From assembly GCA_947629405.1 (NCBI GenBank), contig CANRDL010000011.1, positions 1 to 34,983 on the forward strand: a stretch of 34,983 nt of DNA, given 5' to 3'. A program made the translations under genes and the position numbers. The notes below the pieces were generated by a model. It saw only the letters and a program-made list of their open reading frames with translations, made no database searches and had not been told where the DNA came from. Source of the stretch: an uncultured Bacilli bacterium (GTDB taxonomy: Bacteria > Bacillota_I > Bacilli_A > RF39 > UBA660). Shown one piece after another: positions 13,723-21,664 of the stretch (position 1 is the first letter of the stretch; every line of letters starts with the position of its first letter).

Positions 13723-14722
13723 GATATTTTTTCTCAAAATTCCAAGCTGATTTACACATATCTTCTAAATTTCTTTTAGCAGTAAAACCAAGTTCTTTTT
13801 GGGCTTTTTGGGGATCAGAATAGCAAGTAGCAATATCTCCTTTTCTTCTTTCAACTACCTTATAGTTAATTTTAACATTATTGACTTTTTCAAAAGTTTT
13901 TATAAGGTCAAATACTGAATAACCAACACCAGTTCCTAAATTATAAATAAATAATCCTTTATTTTCTTTATTAAGTTTTTCTAACGCTTTTATATGTCCA
14001 ATAGCGAGATCTACAACATGGATGTAATCTCTTACGCCCGTACCATCTTTGGTATCATAATCATCACCAAATACACTTAATATTTCTAATTCTTTAGTTG
14101 CAACTTTAGAAATATAAGGCATAATATTGGCAGGAATTCCCGTAGGTACCTCCCCAATTAATCCACTTTCATGAGCCCCAATAGGATTAAAATATCTTAA
14201 AATAGAAATACCAAAATCATTATCAGATGTATATACATCTTTAAGAATTTGTTCTACAAATAATTTTGATGTCCCATAAGGATTAGTCGTATTTCCCGTT
14301 TTACATTCCTCTGTTATCGGTATAACTTCAGGATTTCCATACACGGTTGCACTAGAAGAAAATACGAGTTTTTTACAATTAAATTCTTTCATAACTGATA
14401 AAAGACTTAAAACAGTTGAAACATTATTAGTATAATATTCAATCGGTTTTTCTACACTTTCTCCCACGGCTTTAAAAGCAGCAAAATCAATGACGGCATC
14501 AATTTGATTTTCAGAAAATATTTTTCTAAGTAATTTTTTATCAATCATATCTCCTTCATAAAATTTAAAATCTTTAGCTGTTATTTTTTTAATATTTTCT
14601 AATACTTCTTTCCTACTATTAGAAAAATTATCTAAAATTACAACTTCATAATTATTATTTAATAATTCTACGGTAGTGTGACTTCCAATATATCCAGCCC
14701 CACCTGTTACTAATATTTTCAT
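13706..14722 (-). CDS. galE: UDP-glucose 4-epimerase
   Basis: Interconverts UDP-glucose and UDP-galactose, linking galactose use to cell-surface polysaccharide synthesis. 338 aa, the normal length for GalE. ATG at 14722 follows AGGAGAG. The NAD-binding GGAGYIGSH (7-15) starts the Rossmann fold; FSSSATVYG and NPYGTSK supply the catalytic Ser and Tyr-x-x-x-Lys; RYFNPIGAHESGLIGE and GTGVRDYIHVVDLA are classical GalE blocks. It lies 17 bases after the methionine-gamma-lyase-like gene in the SDR operon. Confidence 0.97.
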   Translation of the reverse strand: MKILVTGGAGYIGSHTTVELLNNNYEVVILDNFSNSRKEVLENIKKITAKDFKFYEGDMIDKKLLRKIFSENQIDAVIDFAAFKAVGESVEKPIEYYTNNVSTVLSLLSVMKEFNCKKLVFSSSATVYGNPEVIPITEECKTGNTTNPYGTSKLFVEQILKDVYTSDNDFGISILRYFNPIGAHESGLIGEVPTGIPANIMPYISKVATKELEILSVFGDDYDTKDGTGVRDYIHVVDLAIGHIKALEKLNKENKGLFIYNLGTGVGYSVFDLIKTFEKVNNVKINYKVVERRKGDIATCYSDPQKAQKELGFTAKRNLEDMCKSAWNFEKKYHDEHK

Positions 14723-14739
14723 ATATATTCTCTCCTTAT

Positions 14740-15969
14740 TTATTTTATTAATTTATTTACAGCATTAATAACTGCATATTTTCCATAATAATAAGAAATT
14801 GAGCCTTGCATATAAGCTATGTAAGGAGGACGAATTGGTCCATCGCAAGATAATTCAATAGATGAACCTTGGACAAATGATCCAGATGCCATGATTACTT
14901 TATCATCATAACCTGGCATATCATCAGGAATTGGTAAAAAAGATGAATCAATTGGTGATGCACTTTGAATTCCTTGAACAAATTTAATTAGTTTATTTTC
15001 ATCATTAAAAATAATATTTTGTACTATATCTACTCGTTCATCATTATATTTAGGTTCAACATTATAACCTATTTCTTCTAATAAACAACTTGCAAATATC
15101 GCTGTTTTTAAACTGTTTGATACAACTAAAGGAGCAAAAAATAAACCTTGAAATAATCCTTTATTTGCCCCTAAAGTTGGCCCAACATCTTTAGCTTCTC
15201 CTGCCACATTTAATCTCTCAGCACACAAATTTATTAAATCTTTTCTACCAACTATATAAGCACCATTAGGAGTTATTCCCCCTCCTAAGTTTTTAATAAG
15301 AGACCCAACTGTCAAATCGGCTCCTACTTCACTTGGCTCTTTTAATGATACAAACTCACAATAACAATTATCTACCATAATAATTGTTTCTGGGGCAATA
15401 TCTTTTATTATCTTTATTACTTTTTCGATTTTGTTAATACTGATACTTTTTCTTGTTGAATAACCTTTAGATCTTTGAATTTCAATTAATTTTACTTTAT
15501 TCTTTTTTAAATAATCAGCAATTTTATCATAATCAAAATCATCATTTATTAAATCTATTTGATCATATTTGATATTAAATGACTTTAATGAACTTGGATT
15601 TTCTTTTAAACCAATTACTTCATCTAAGGTATCATATGGTTTACCAGTTATTGAAAGCATTAAATCATCTGGTCTTAAAATAGCAAATAAACAAACTGAC
15701 AAAGCATGAGTTCCGGAAATAAATTGATTTCTAACTAGAGCATCTTCGGTTTTAAAAATATCACTATAAACTTTTTCTAATTTTTCTCTACCTTCATCAT
15801 TGTAGCCATAACCAGTGGTAATTGAAAAATGATTAGTAGAAACTTTATTTTTAATAAAAGCATTTAAAACTTTTTTACTATTTTCTTCTTCTATTTTATT
15901 TATTTTTTTAAATTCAATTTCTACTCTTTTTTCAATATCATTAATTAATTCTAGAGAAATATCTTTCAT
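14740..15969 (-). CDS. Methionine gamma-lyase-like PLP protein (PF06838)
   Basis: A 409-aa PLP enzyme of the family often labelled 'aluminium resistance protein' or methionine gamma-lyase family (YnbB of Bacillus). Family blocks: FSITTGYGYNDEGREKLE (48-65), NQFISGTHALS (81-91), DLMLSITGKPYDTLDEVIG (102-120), MVDNCYCEF (198-206), and VGSLIKNLGGGITPNGAYI with the likely PLP lysine K226. The length is normal. The ATG at 15969 overlaps the TGA of the SDR gene (ATGA), so translation is coupled. In many Bacillota this gene lies near miaA/hfq/glnR; here it sits between an SDR and galE. The true substrate is uncertain. Confidence 0.9.
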   Translation of the reverse strand: MKDISLELINDIEKRVEIEFKKINKIEEENSKKVLNAFIKNKVSTNHFSITTGYGYNDEGREKLEKVYSDIFKTEDALVRNQFISGTHALSVCLFAILRPDDLMLSITGKPYDTLDEVIGLKENPSSLKSFNIKYDQIDLINDDFDYDKIADYLKKNKVKLIEIQRSKGYSTRKSISINKIEKVIKIIKDIAPETIIMVDNCYCEFVSLKEPSEVGADLTVGSLIKNLGGGITPNGAYIVGRKDLINLCAERLNVAGEAKDVGPTLGANKGLFQGLFFAPLVVSNSLKTAIFASCLLEEIGYNVEPKYNDERVDIVQNIIFNDENKLIKFVQGIQSASPIDSSFLPIPDDMPGYDDKVIMASGSFVQGSSIELSCDGPIRPPYIAYMQGSISYYYGKYAVINAVNKLIK

Positions 15970-16688
15970 AGTATGCCTCCATCAACTCTTATTATTTCAC
16001 CATTTACATAACTTGCTTTATCACTAGCTAAGAAATAAACTACTTCAGCTATTTCTTCTGGTTTTCCAATTCTTTTTAGAGCAATTTTTTCTACATCAAC
16101 TTCGTCATTTTGACACATATTAGTATCTATCCAACCAGGTGCAACAGCATTTACTCTTACATAAGGCACATAATATTTAGCTAAATTTTTTGTCATATTT
16201 ATTAAAGCGGCCTTTGAAGCATCGTAGTCTAAAGAGCTTGGATAACACTCATCAAGACCATTATTAGATGCAATATTTATAATGGAACCTTTTTTATTTT
16301 TATACATTATTTTTCCTATATATTTAATAGTTAAAAAAGGCCCCAGTAGATTTACATCTAACACTTTTTTAAATTCATCTAAGCTTTTATTTTCGATAAA
16401 ATTATCCATGGCAATCCCCGCATTATTTACAAGACAATCAATTTTTGGGAATTTTAAAATTATTTTATCTACCATGTCTTTAACTTCATTTTCTTTTGTA
16501 ACATCACATTTTACTGTAAGACAAGAAATATTAAAATTTTTTTCTAATTCATTTTTTAATTTTTGAGCTTCTTTTTCAGATTTATTATAATTAATTACTA
16601 CATTATAATTATTTTTGGCAAAAATGTAAGCAATTGCTTTTCCAAGTCCTCTACCTGCTCCCGTAATTACTACAGTTTTTCTATCCAT
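15966..16688 (-). CDS. SDR oxidoreductase, FabG-like
   Basis: A 240-aa NAD(P)-dependent short-chain dehydrogenase. ATG at 16688 follows GGAGGAAAC. Cofactor loop TGAGRGLG (9-16), NNAG (88-91), active-site N113, S141, Y155 and K159 (YDASK) are all present. The C-terminus ASYVNGEIIRVDGGIL matches FabG and related 3-oxoacyl reductases. With no acyl-carrier or other fab genes beside it, it could be a FabG paralogue or a sugar/alcohol dehydrogenase. First gene of the operon with the methionine-gamma-lyase-like gene, galE and the 81-aa gene. Confidence 0.88.
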   Translation of the reverse strand: MDRKTVVITGAGRGLGKAIAYIFAKNNYNVVINYNKSEKEAQKLKNELEKNFNISCLTVKCDVTKENEVKDMVDKIILKFPKIDCLVNNAGIAMDNFIENKSLDEFKKVLDVNLLGPFLTIKYIGKIMYKNKKGSIINIASNNGLDECYPSSLDYDASKAALINMTKNLAKYYVPYVRVNAVAPGWIDTNMCQNDEVDVEKIALKRIGKPEEIAEVVYFLASDKASYVNGEIIRVDGGIL

Positions 16689-16720
16689 AGTTTCCTCCGT
16701 TATTTAAATTATTGTTTATA

Positions 16721-16749
16721 ATTATATTTTAACATAACTAGACAGTAAA
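16721..16749 (-). promoter_or_regulatory. Promoter of the SDR-galE operon
   Basis: Minus strand: TTTACT (complement of 16744-16749), 17-bp spacer, TATAAT (complement of 16721-16726). It overlaps the 3' end of the DUF6512 gene. Confidence 0.65.
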
Positions 16750-17238
16750 TATTGGTAAATTAGGTGGATTTAATGTAAATATTATGTATATAACAATTAT
16801 TAAAATTATTACTAATATCGAAACTATTGCTGGAAGTGACTTTTTAGCATATTTATAAAAATGAATAGCTAGTAAACTACCAATCGTTATCGCAATTAAT
16901 AAGATTATAATATCAAAAATTAAACTTTCAACTCCAAAGGCACCAGTGTAAAAATAAAAAATAAAAGGAATTGCTATAATTGAACTTACAATGGCTAACA
17001 AACAAGAAGTAAACCATTTATTTTTATTTAAATCATTCTTTTTTAGGATATATACTACTAAATAATAAACAAATGTGGGAATTAAAACTAATTTAGTATG
17101 TTCCCATATACTTTCATTTATTGGGGCTATAAAACCAATTAAAAGATTTTCACCACTCCATTCATAAATCATATGAAATAAACTACCAATAACAAAAAGA
17201 ATGGGAATTGATAGCAAAATAAATTTTTTATATTTCAT
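16738..17238 (-). CDS. DUF6512-type membrane protein
   Basis: A 166-aa membrane protein with five hydrophobic helices. ATG at 17238 follows AGGAGAG; the upstream ATG at 17256 lies within the RBS region. The N-terminal block GSLFHMIYEWSGENLLIGF, followed by APINESIWEHTKLV, is the hallmark I associate with DUF6512 proteins of gut Bacillota; the conserved Glu, Asn and His residues of this block sit at the membrane surface. Function unknown. It appears monocistronic with no obvious terminator before the SDR promoter. Confidence 0.75.
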   Translation of the reverse strand: MKYKKFILLSIPILFVIGSLFHMIYEWSGENLLIGFIAPINESIWEHTKLVLIPTFVYYLVVYILKKNDLNKNKWFTSCLLAIVSSIIAIPFIFYFYTGAFGVESLIFDIIILLIAITIGSLLAIHFYKYAKKSLPAIVSILVIILIIVIYIIFTLNPPNLPIFTV

Positions 17239-17279
17239 TGTTTTCTCTCCTTTCATACTAAAGTATATGAAAGTTTATA

Positions 17280-17308
17280 TTGATTTTTTTACTATTTATT
17301 GATAATAT
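17280..17308 (+). promoter_or_regulatory. tRNA-His promoter
   Basis: TTGATT (17280-17285), 17-bp spacer, TAATAT (17303-17308), about 15 bases before the tRNA 5' end. Confidence 0.7.
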
Positions 17309-17322
17309 AATAAATGTCTTAT

Positions 17323-17399
17323 GGCGGAATTGGTGAAGTGGTTAACACGGCAGATTGTGGCTCTGTTATGCGTGGGTTCGATTCCCACATTTCGCCCCA
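17323..17399 (+). tRNA. tRNA-His (anticodon GTG)
   Basis: 77 nt including the extra 5' G(-1) paired to C73, which is specific to tRNA-His, and an encoded CCA. Acceptor GCGGAAT / ATTTCGC with one G-U pair; anticodon stem CAGA / TCTG with loop TTGTGGC (GTG); TPsiC arm GTGGG-TTCGATT-CCCAC. Confidence 0.96.
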
Positions 17400-17408
17400 T
17401 TTAAAAAT

Positions 17409-17445
17409 AACTTACGAACTAATTAAAGTTCGTAAGTTTTTATTT
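17409..17445. terminator. Bidirectional terminator after tRNA-His
   Basis: Perfect 12-bp stem AACTTACGAACT / AGTTCGTAAGTT with loop AATTAA; T-rich tails on both sides. Serves tRNA-His (plus) and the PurZ-like gene (minus). Confidence 0.8.
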
Positions 17446-17458
17446 TATATAGCAAAAT

Positions 17459-18538
17459 TTATTTTCTTAAATCTATGATATCACAATCTCTTTCTCCAGT
17501 TCCAATTATTGTAACAGGTGTATTAGTTATATCTTCCACTTTTTTGATAAAATCTTTTACTTTATTTGGTAACTCATCATAATTATTACATCTATATGCT
17601 TTCCAATCAATATACTGAGCAAAATTTAAAACAATTTGTGTAGGTTTATTTATCATTACATTATATTTTAATCTATTCCAATTCATTTCAAAAACGCGTC
17701 TTGTTTTTTTAGTTACAGTTGTATATTCTTTTAAATCAATGTCACTACCACATCTATTTTTTACTTCATTCCAAGTAATTTCTTTACTTCCATCATAATC
17801 TCCACTGTAAATATCTTCACCTATATCTGTTTTATTACTTATTCTAATAGGATATGGTCTTATTACCATAAAGATATCTTTTACTTTAAAAGGACTACAA
17901 CCGGCATCGGCAATTAGTTGACTTGCACTGCACATTCTACTGGTAACATTAGGATAATCAAGTCCATAATTTATATCTAAATCTTGACCTTGAGCACCTT
18001 CAATTAAAATATTATCATTGCATTGATTTATCATCTTTGCTGTATCTGTTATTTCAATAATATTTTTTAAATCTTCGGGAAGTTCTAAAAAATAATCTTT
18101 TGCTAAAATAACATTAGGATTTCTCATAATTTTTTCTGCTTGAGCAGAACCGCATCCCTTAAAAGTTGATCCACTTTTTATTATTCTTTTTTCTTCCTCA
18201 CGATGTTTTTCTAAAATAATCATAGCTCTTGGATGAATATATATTTTTCTATTTCCAATTAAGTTTTTATATTTTCTTATTTCATTAAATAAAATTTCTG
18301 GAGTAATAATACAACCAGCATTTAATACTAATTTACATTTTGGATTTAATATTGCCATAGGTAAGTGACTAACAACAACTTTATCTCCATTATCATCTAC
18401 ATAAGTATGACCAGCATTACTAGACCAGTTATTTGTAGAAAGTGCAAAATAATCATGTTTTGCTAAATAACCACAAATTTTACCTTTTCCACAACTTCCT
18501 GCTTGCCCATCTATAACTATTGTTAAATTTCTATTCAA
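17459..18538 (-). CDS. PurZ-like adenylosuccinate synthetase homologue
   Basis: A 359-aa PurA-superfamily ligase (IMP/dGMP + Asp to a succino-purine nucleotide), clearly shorter than bacterial PurA (~430 aa). The P-loop reads GQAGSCGKGK (11-20): the catalytic Asp of PurA (GDEGKGK) is Ser15. NAGHT (41-45) keeps the catalytic His44. GSTFKG (123-128) replaces GTTGRG, and EGAQGQDLD (180-188) is kept. TTVTKKTRRVF (273-283) replaces the GRRRR loop. LNFAQYID (304-311) stands where PurA has TKLDVLD, so the Asp that reads guanine of GTP is gone. From memory, these match phage PurZ, the 2-aminoadenine (Z) enzyme. The start is TTG 18538 after GGGGGAT, 11 bases past the NUDIX stop, implying coupling. A purine-nucleotide modifying role is inferred. 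It is unlikely to be the housekeeping PurA. Confidence 0.82.
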   Translation of the reverse strand: MNRNLTIVIDGQAGSCGKGKICGYLAKHDYFALSTNNWSSNAGHTYVDDNGDKVVVSHLPMAILNPKCKLVLNAGCIITPEILFNEIRKYKNLIGNRKIYIHPRAMIILEKHREEEKRIIKSGSTFKGCGSAQAEKIMRNPNVILAKDYFLELPEDLKNIIEITDTAKMINQCNDNILIEGAQGQDLDINYGLDYPNVTSRMCSASQLIADAGCSPFKVKDIFMVIRPYPIRISNKTDIGEDIYSGDYDGSKEITWNEVKNRCGSDIDLKEYTTVTKKTRRVFEMNWNRLKYNVMINKPTQIVLNFAQYIDWKAYRCNNYDELPNKVKDFIKKVEDITNTPVTIIGTGERDCDIIDLRK

Positions 18539-18549
18539 ATTAAATCCCC

Positions 18550-18984
18550 CTAATCATAAAATTTTTTTATATTTTCTAAATCTAATATTTCTTTTACAAA
18601 CTGATTTAAATTTGAAAATCCAGCAATTTCTTTATTATCAATATTCATAACAAAATTAATATCTTTCCATTCATAATGTCCCTCTTCATTATCAAGGACA
18701 TTTACCTCATCAACAAAATCATACATGACATTTAATATAGTATTACTATTTATTGTATTGGATTCAGGATATATACATGTTACTAATAATTTTGGATTTG
18801 TTATAACAATATTTGCTTCTTCTATACTTTCTCTTTTGGCAGCATCAAAACATGTTTCATTTTCTTTTATTTTTCCACCGATGCCATTCCAACAATTTTT
18901 ATATGGTTGTCTGTTTCTTTTGACTAACAATACTTTATCGCCGCTTTTATTAAATAACATAATTACTACATAATTTTTATTCAT
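18550..18984 (-). CDS. NUDIX hydrolase (MutT-like)
   Basis: A 144-aa NUDIX pyrophosphohydrolase, usually cleaving a nucleoside triphosphate or other diphosphate-linked nucleotide to the monophosphate. ATG at 18984 follows GGAAGG. The NUDIX box (37-59) begins at GGKIKENE and ends in RESIEEANI, fitting GX5EX7REUXEE except for Asn in place of the last Gly. The upstream VVIMLFNKSGDKVLLVKRNRQPYKNCWNGIGG is typical of MutT/8-oxo-dGTPase-like members. It is the first gene of a two-gene operon with the PurZ-like synthetase. By analogy with phage MazZ, which makes dGMP for PurZ, it could feed dGMP to that enzyme; this is inference. Confidence 0.88.
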   Translation of the reverse strand: MNKNYVVIMLFNKSGDKVLLVKRNRQPYKNCWNGIGGKIKENETCFDAAKRESIEEANIVITNPKLLVTCIYPESNTINSNTILNVMYDFVDEVNVLDNEEGHYEWKDINFVMNIDNKEIAGFSNLNQFVKEILDLENIKKFYD

Positions 18985-19130
18985 ATAAACCTTCCAAATA
19001 ATAAATTTATGTAATTATTATATCATATTTCAAAAAAATTTTATATAATCTCATTTAATTATAATAAAAATTATCAATTAAAAAATATACTTTATTTTAG
19101 ATAAGTAGTTAAAATATATCGAAAATATGA

Positions 19131-19136
19131 TAAAAT
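19131..19136 (+). promoter_or_regulatory. Extended -10 of the MBL operon
   Basis: TG-A-TAAAAT with TAAAAT at 19131-19136, 21 bases before the MBL start codon; the -35 (GTTAAA) is poor. The rest of the 172-bp gap between the divergent NUDIX and MBL genes shows nothing else clear. Confidence 0.45.
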
Positions 19137-19156
19137 TATTATGAAAGGTGGAAAAA

Positions 19157-19804
19157 ATGAAAGTAACAAAATATCCTCAATCTTGTCTAATGGTTGAAAC
19201 AAATAATAAAAAAATTTTAATTGATGCAGGAGGATTAAAATATCAAGATAAATTTTTAGATGAATGGAAAAAAGCTGATTTAATTCTTATAACACATAAA
19301 CATGGTGATCATATCAAAAGTGATGTATTAAAAGATATTAACATACCTATTTATTCTACTCAAGAAGTACAAGATACTTATCCTGAAATTAAATTCAATA
19401 TTGTAAAAGAAAATGATACTTTGGATTTTGATAATGTAAAAATTGAAGTGGTTAAAGCAATTCATGGATATAATCCTTTATTGAAAAATGGCGGACAAGT
19501 CTTTGAAAATGTTGGATATATAATAGATGATGGTAAATGTAGATTATATACTACAAGTGATACAATTTGCTTTAATAACGATTATAAAGTTGATGTTGTT
19601 GCCCTTCCAGTAACAGGTTATGGATTAACTATGTCAGCATTTGAAGCTTCCCTATTTTCACAAGAATTAGGAGCAAAATTAGTATTACCAATTCATATGG
19701 ATAATGATAAATATCCAACAGATATAGAATACATGAAGAAAAATTTTGATAAATTCAATATCAATTATAAAGTTTTAGATATTGAAGAAACAATAGAGAT
19801 TTAA
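19157..19804 (+). CDS. MBL-fold metallo-hydrolase (UlaG-like)
   Basis: A 215-aa metallo-beta-lactamase-fold hydrolase. ATG at 19157 follows AAAGGTGG; the GTG at 19148 is inside that RBS. The di-zinc motif THKHGDH is at 46-52, preceded by ILIDAGG (20-26) as usual. Further ligands are likely His in AIHGYNP, Asp in TSDT and His in LPIHMDN. The short beta-sandwich form without extra domains and the Y-to-H start (KYPQSCLMVE) resemble the UlaG-like/'predicted Zn-dependent hydrolase' group. Substrate unknown. First gene of a rightward run with the PNPOx-like genes. Confidence 0.88.
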   Translation: MKVTKYPQSCLMVETNNKKILIDAGGLKYQDKFLDEWKKADLILITHKHGDHIKSDVLKDINIPIYSTQEVQDTYPEIKFNIVKENDTLDFDNVKIEVVKAIHGYNPLLKNGGQVFENVGYIIDDGKCRLYTTSDTICFNNDYKVDVVALPVTGYGLTMSAFEASLFSQELGAKLVLPIHMDNDKYPTDIEYMKKNFDKFNINYKVLDIEETIEI

Positions 19805-19819
19805 AACAGGAGATAAATT

Positions 19820-19975
19820 ATGAACGAAACATTTAAATTTTTAAAAGAAAATATATAGGTAAATTTTGTATCTACTATAAATGGAAATAAACCAAGTTGT
19901 AGACCTTTTGGAGATCCAATTATGGTTGATAATAAAATTTATGTTATCATAAGTAAGCATAAAAATGTAGAATAA
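19820..19975 (+). pseudogene. Broken PNPOx-like gene (in-frame stop, truncated)
   Basis: ATG at 19820 follows AGGAGAT. Codon 13 is TAG (19856-19858). The same frame then reads VNFVSTINGNKPSCRPFGDP and on to TAA at 19973-19975. This is the N-terminal third of a pyridoxamine-phosphate-oxidase-like flavoprotein (typical start: MNE..FLK....FVSTI.G..P..RPFG), so the gene has an internal stop and has lost its C-terminal two-thirds. It lies between the MBL gene and an intact PNPOx-like gene of a different subtype. Confidence 0.75.
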
Positions 19976-19995
19976 TAATAGAAAGAAGAATAAAT

Positions 19996-20373
19996 ATGAA
20001 TTTATTTAATTATAAAGATTTAATTAATGACAAACCAATGCATATTGCCACAGTCAATAAAAATAATAATCCTAATCTCTCAGTTGCTTCCGATGTTAGA
20101 GTAATTGAAGAAAATAAAATAATAATTTCTGTTAATGAGATGGTAAACACTCAAGAAAATATTCAATATAATCCTAATGTAGTTTTAACAATTTTTGATA
20201 AAAATTATAAAGGATTACGAATATTTGGTAATGCAAAATTTTTTGCTGATGGAAAATACTATGATTTCTGTAAAAATACATTTTTTAGTAATAATGATGT
20301 TACCCCTTTCGGAGCTACAAAACCTAAGGGAGCTATTGTAGTTACTGTTAATAATGTACAAAATTTTGAATAA
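19996..20373 (+). CDS. PNPOx-like flavin-binding protein
   Basis: A 125-aa split-barrel protein of the pyridoxamine-5'-phosphate-oxidase-like superfamily. ATG at 19996 follows AGAAAGAAG. The fold signature is PMHIATVNKNNNPNLSVASDVRVIEENKI (first beta strands), then NPNVVLTIFDKN and GLRIFGNAKFF. Proteins of this size bind FMN or F420 and act as small oxidoreductases or nitroreductase-like enzymes. The preceding pseudogene belongs to the same superfamily but is not a tandem copy. Co-transcribed with its neighbours. Substrate unknown. Confidence 0.82.
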   Translation: MNLFNYKDLINDKPMHIATVNKNNNPNLSVASDVRVIEENKIIISVNEMVNTQENIQYNPNVVLTIFDKNYKGLRIFGNAKFFADGKYYDFCKNTFFSNNDVTPFGATKPKGAIVVTVNNVQNFE

Positions 20374-20410
20374 AATAATTTTATTTATATTTTAAATTAA
20401 AGGAGTTAAT

Positions 20411-21556
20411 ATGGAATATTTACAAGAACAAAAATTTATTAATAATTTAAAATATGGAGATTTTGTTAAAATATTTAATACTTATTTTTTAGTAAAAAAT
20501 ATGGAAATTAAAAAGGAAATAGTAAAAATAACTTTAAAAAACATGAATACTGGAAAAATTAAAGATGAATTATTTACATATGATTTATTAAGAAAATTAA
20601 ATGTTGAAAAAATTGATTTAAAATTTATAAAACAAGATGATAATTATTATTATTTTCAAAATGAAAATAAAGAAGAAATAAAATATAAAATAACTTTTAT
20701 TGGAACAGATTTTTTATATATTATCAAAAAAAAGAATAAAGAATTTATAAAATATGTTGAACCTATATATATAGATTACTGTTCAAATAATATAAAAAAA
20801 GGAACAAAAATCAGTCTTAAAACTAATACTGATAATGCTAAAATTTTTTATACTTTAGATGGAAGTATACCAGATAAAAATTCCAAATTATTTAAAAAAG
20901 ATTTAATTATTAAAAAAGATTGTTTATTAAAAGCAGTTGCCTCTAAAAATGGTTATAAAAATTCATATGTAGCAGAATTTCCTTTTTATTTAAAAAATCG
21001 TAAAATTCGTATTTTTTTAAGCCCTTCTCGTCAAAAATATAATTTAGGTATTAAGGGAAGTGGATACACTAGTGAAATGCAAGAGATGAATAAATTATGT
21101 GATGAAATAGAAAATATTTTAAAAAAATATGATGTTATATTATATCGAAATTCGTATGAAACATTTATTGAAGATTGGACTAAGATTAATCATGAAGAAT
21201 GTATAGATTTACATTTAGCAATTCATTCTAATGGCTCTTATGGTCACTGGAAAAAAGGTGTGGAAAATTGGATACATGACTCATACAGCAGCACCTATTC
21301 ACTTGCTAAAAAAATTTATGATGAAGTATACTCTATTTATCCCGCTAATAATGATCCTTTAACTAATCATGGTATAAAATATGCCAATGGATTTTTAGCT
21401 GAAGCAAATCCTGCTTACTTTACATTTGGTATCAATTTAGAAGTTGCCTATCACGATAATTTAGAAGATGCTAAATGGCTAGTTTCCAAACGAAAAGATA
21501 TTGCTAAAGCAATTTGTAAAGCATTGATAGATTATTATCAATTAGAAAGAAAATAA
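20411..21556 (+). CDS. Amidase_3-like hydrolase with chitobiase-type domain
   Basis: A 381-aa protein; ATG at 20411 follows AAAGGAG. Residues ~1-115 are a Lys-rich beta region of unknown type. Residues ~117-193 form a chitobiase/beta-hexosaminidase C-terminal-like domain (ISLKTNTDNAKIFYTLDGS and CLLKAVASKNGY). Residues ~199-377 resemble N-acetylmuramoyl-L-alanine amidase (Amidase_3): IFLSPSRQKYN where most members have the GHG zinc His, then EMQEMN (acidic ligand), LHLAIHSNG (H272) and INLEVAYHD (E344). Some clostridial and phage amidases use the SPS.Q form. No signal peptide is visible, so export or phage-like lysis would need another route. It likely cuts peptidoglycan; last gene of its operon. 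Confidence 0.72.
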   Translation: MEYLQEQKFINNLKYGDFVKIFNTYFLVKNMEIKKEIVKITLKNMNTGKIKDELFTYDLLRKLNVEKIDLKFIKQDDNYYYFQNENKEEIKYKITFIGTDFLYIIKKKNKEFIKYVEPIYIDYCSNNIKKGTKISLKTNTDNAKIFYTLDGSIPDKNSKLFKKDLIIKKDCLLKAVASKNGYKNSYVAEFPFYLKNRKIRIFLSPSRQKYNLGIKGSGYTSEMQEMNKLCDEIENILKKYDVILYRNSYETFIEDWTKINHEECIDLHLAIHSNGSYGHWKKGVENWIHDSYSSTYSLAKKIYDEVYSIYPANNDPLTNHGIKYANGFLAEANPAYFTFGINLEVAYHDNLEDAKWLVSKRKDIAKAICKALIDYYQLERK

Positions 21557-21561
21557 TAAAA

Positions 21562-21608
21562 GACTTAATTAAGTTATTTAATTAAGTTATTTAATTAAGT
21601 TTTTTTAT
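21562..21608 (+). terminator. Terminator built from a 13-bp tandem repeat
   Basis: TTAATTAAGTTAT is repeated at 21565, 21578 and 21591 (period 13), each containing the palindrome TTAATTAA, and ends in T7. Alternative AACTTAATTAAG-type stems can form. A likely terminator of the MBL-amidase run, grown by repeat slippage. Confidence 0.55.
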
Positions 21609-21664
21609 ATTGATAATTGTATAAATCAAATCAATATCTGGCAAAATAATATTGAGGAAATAAT

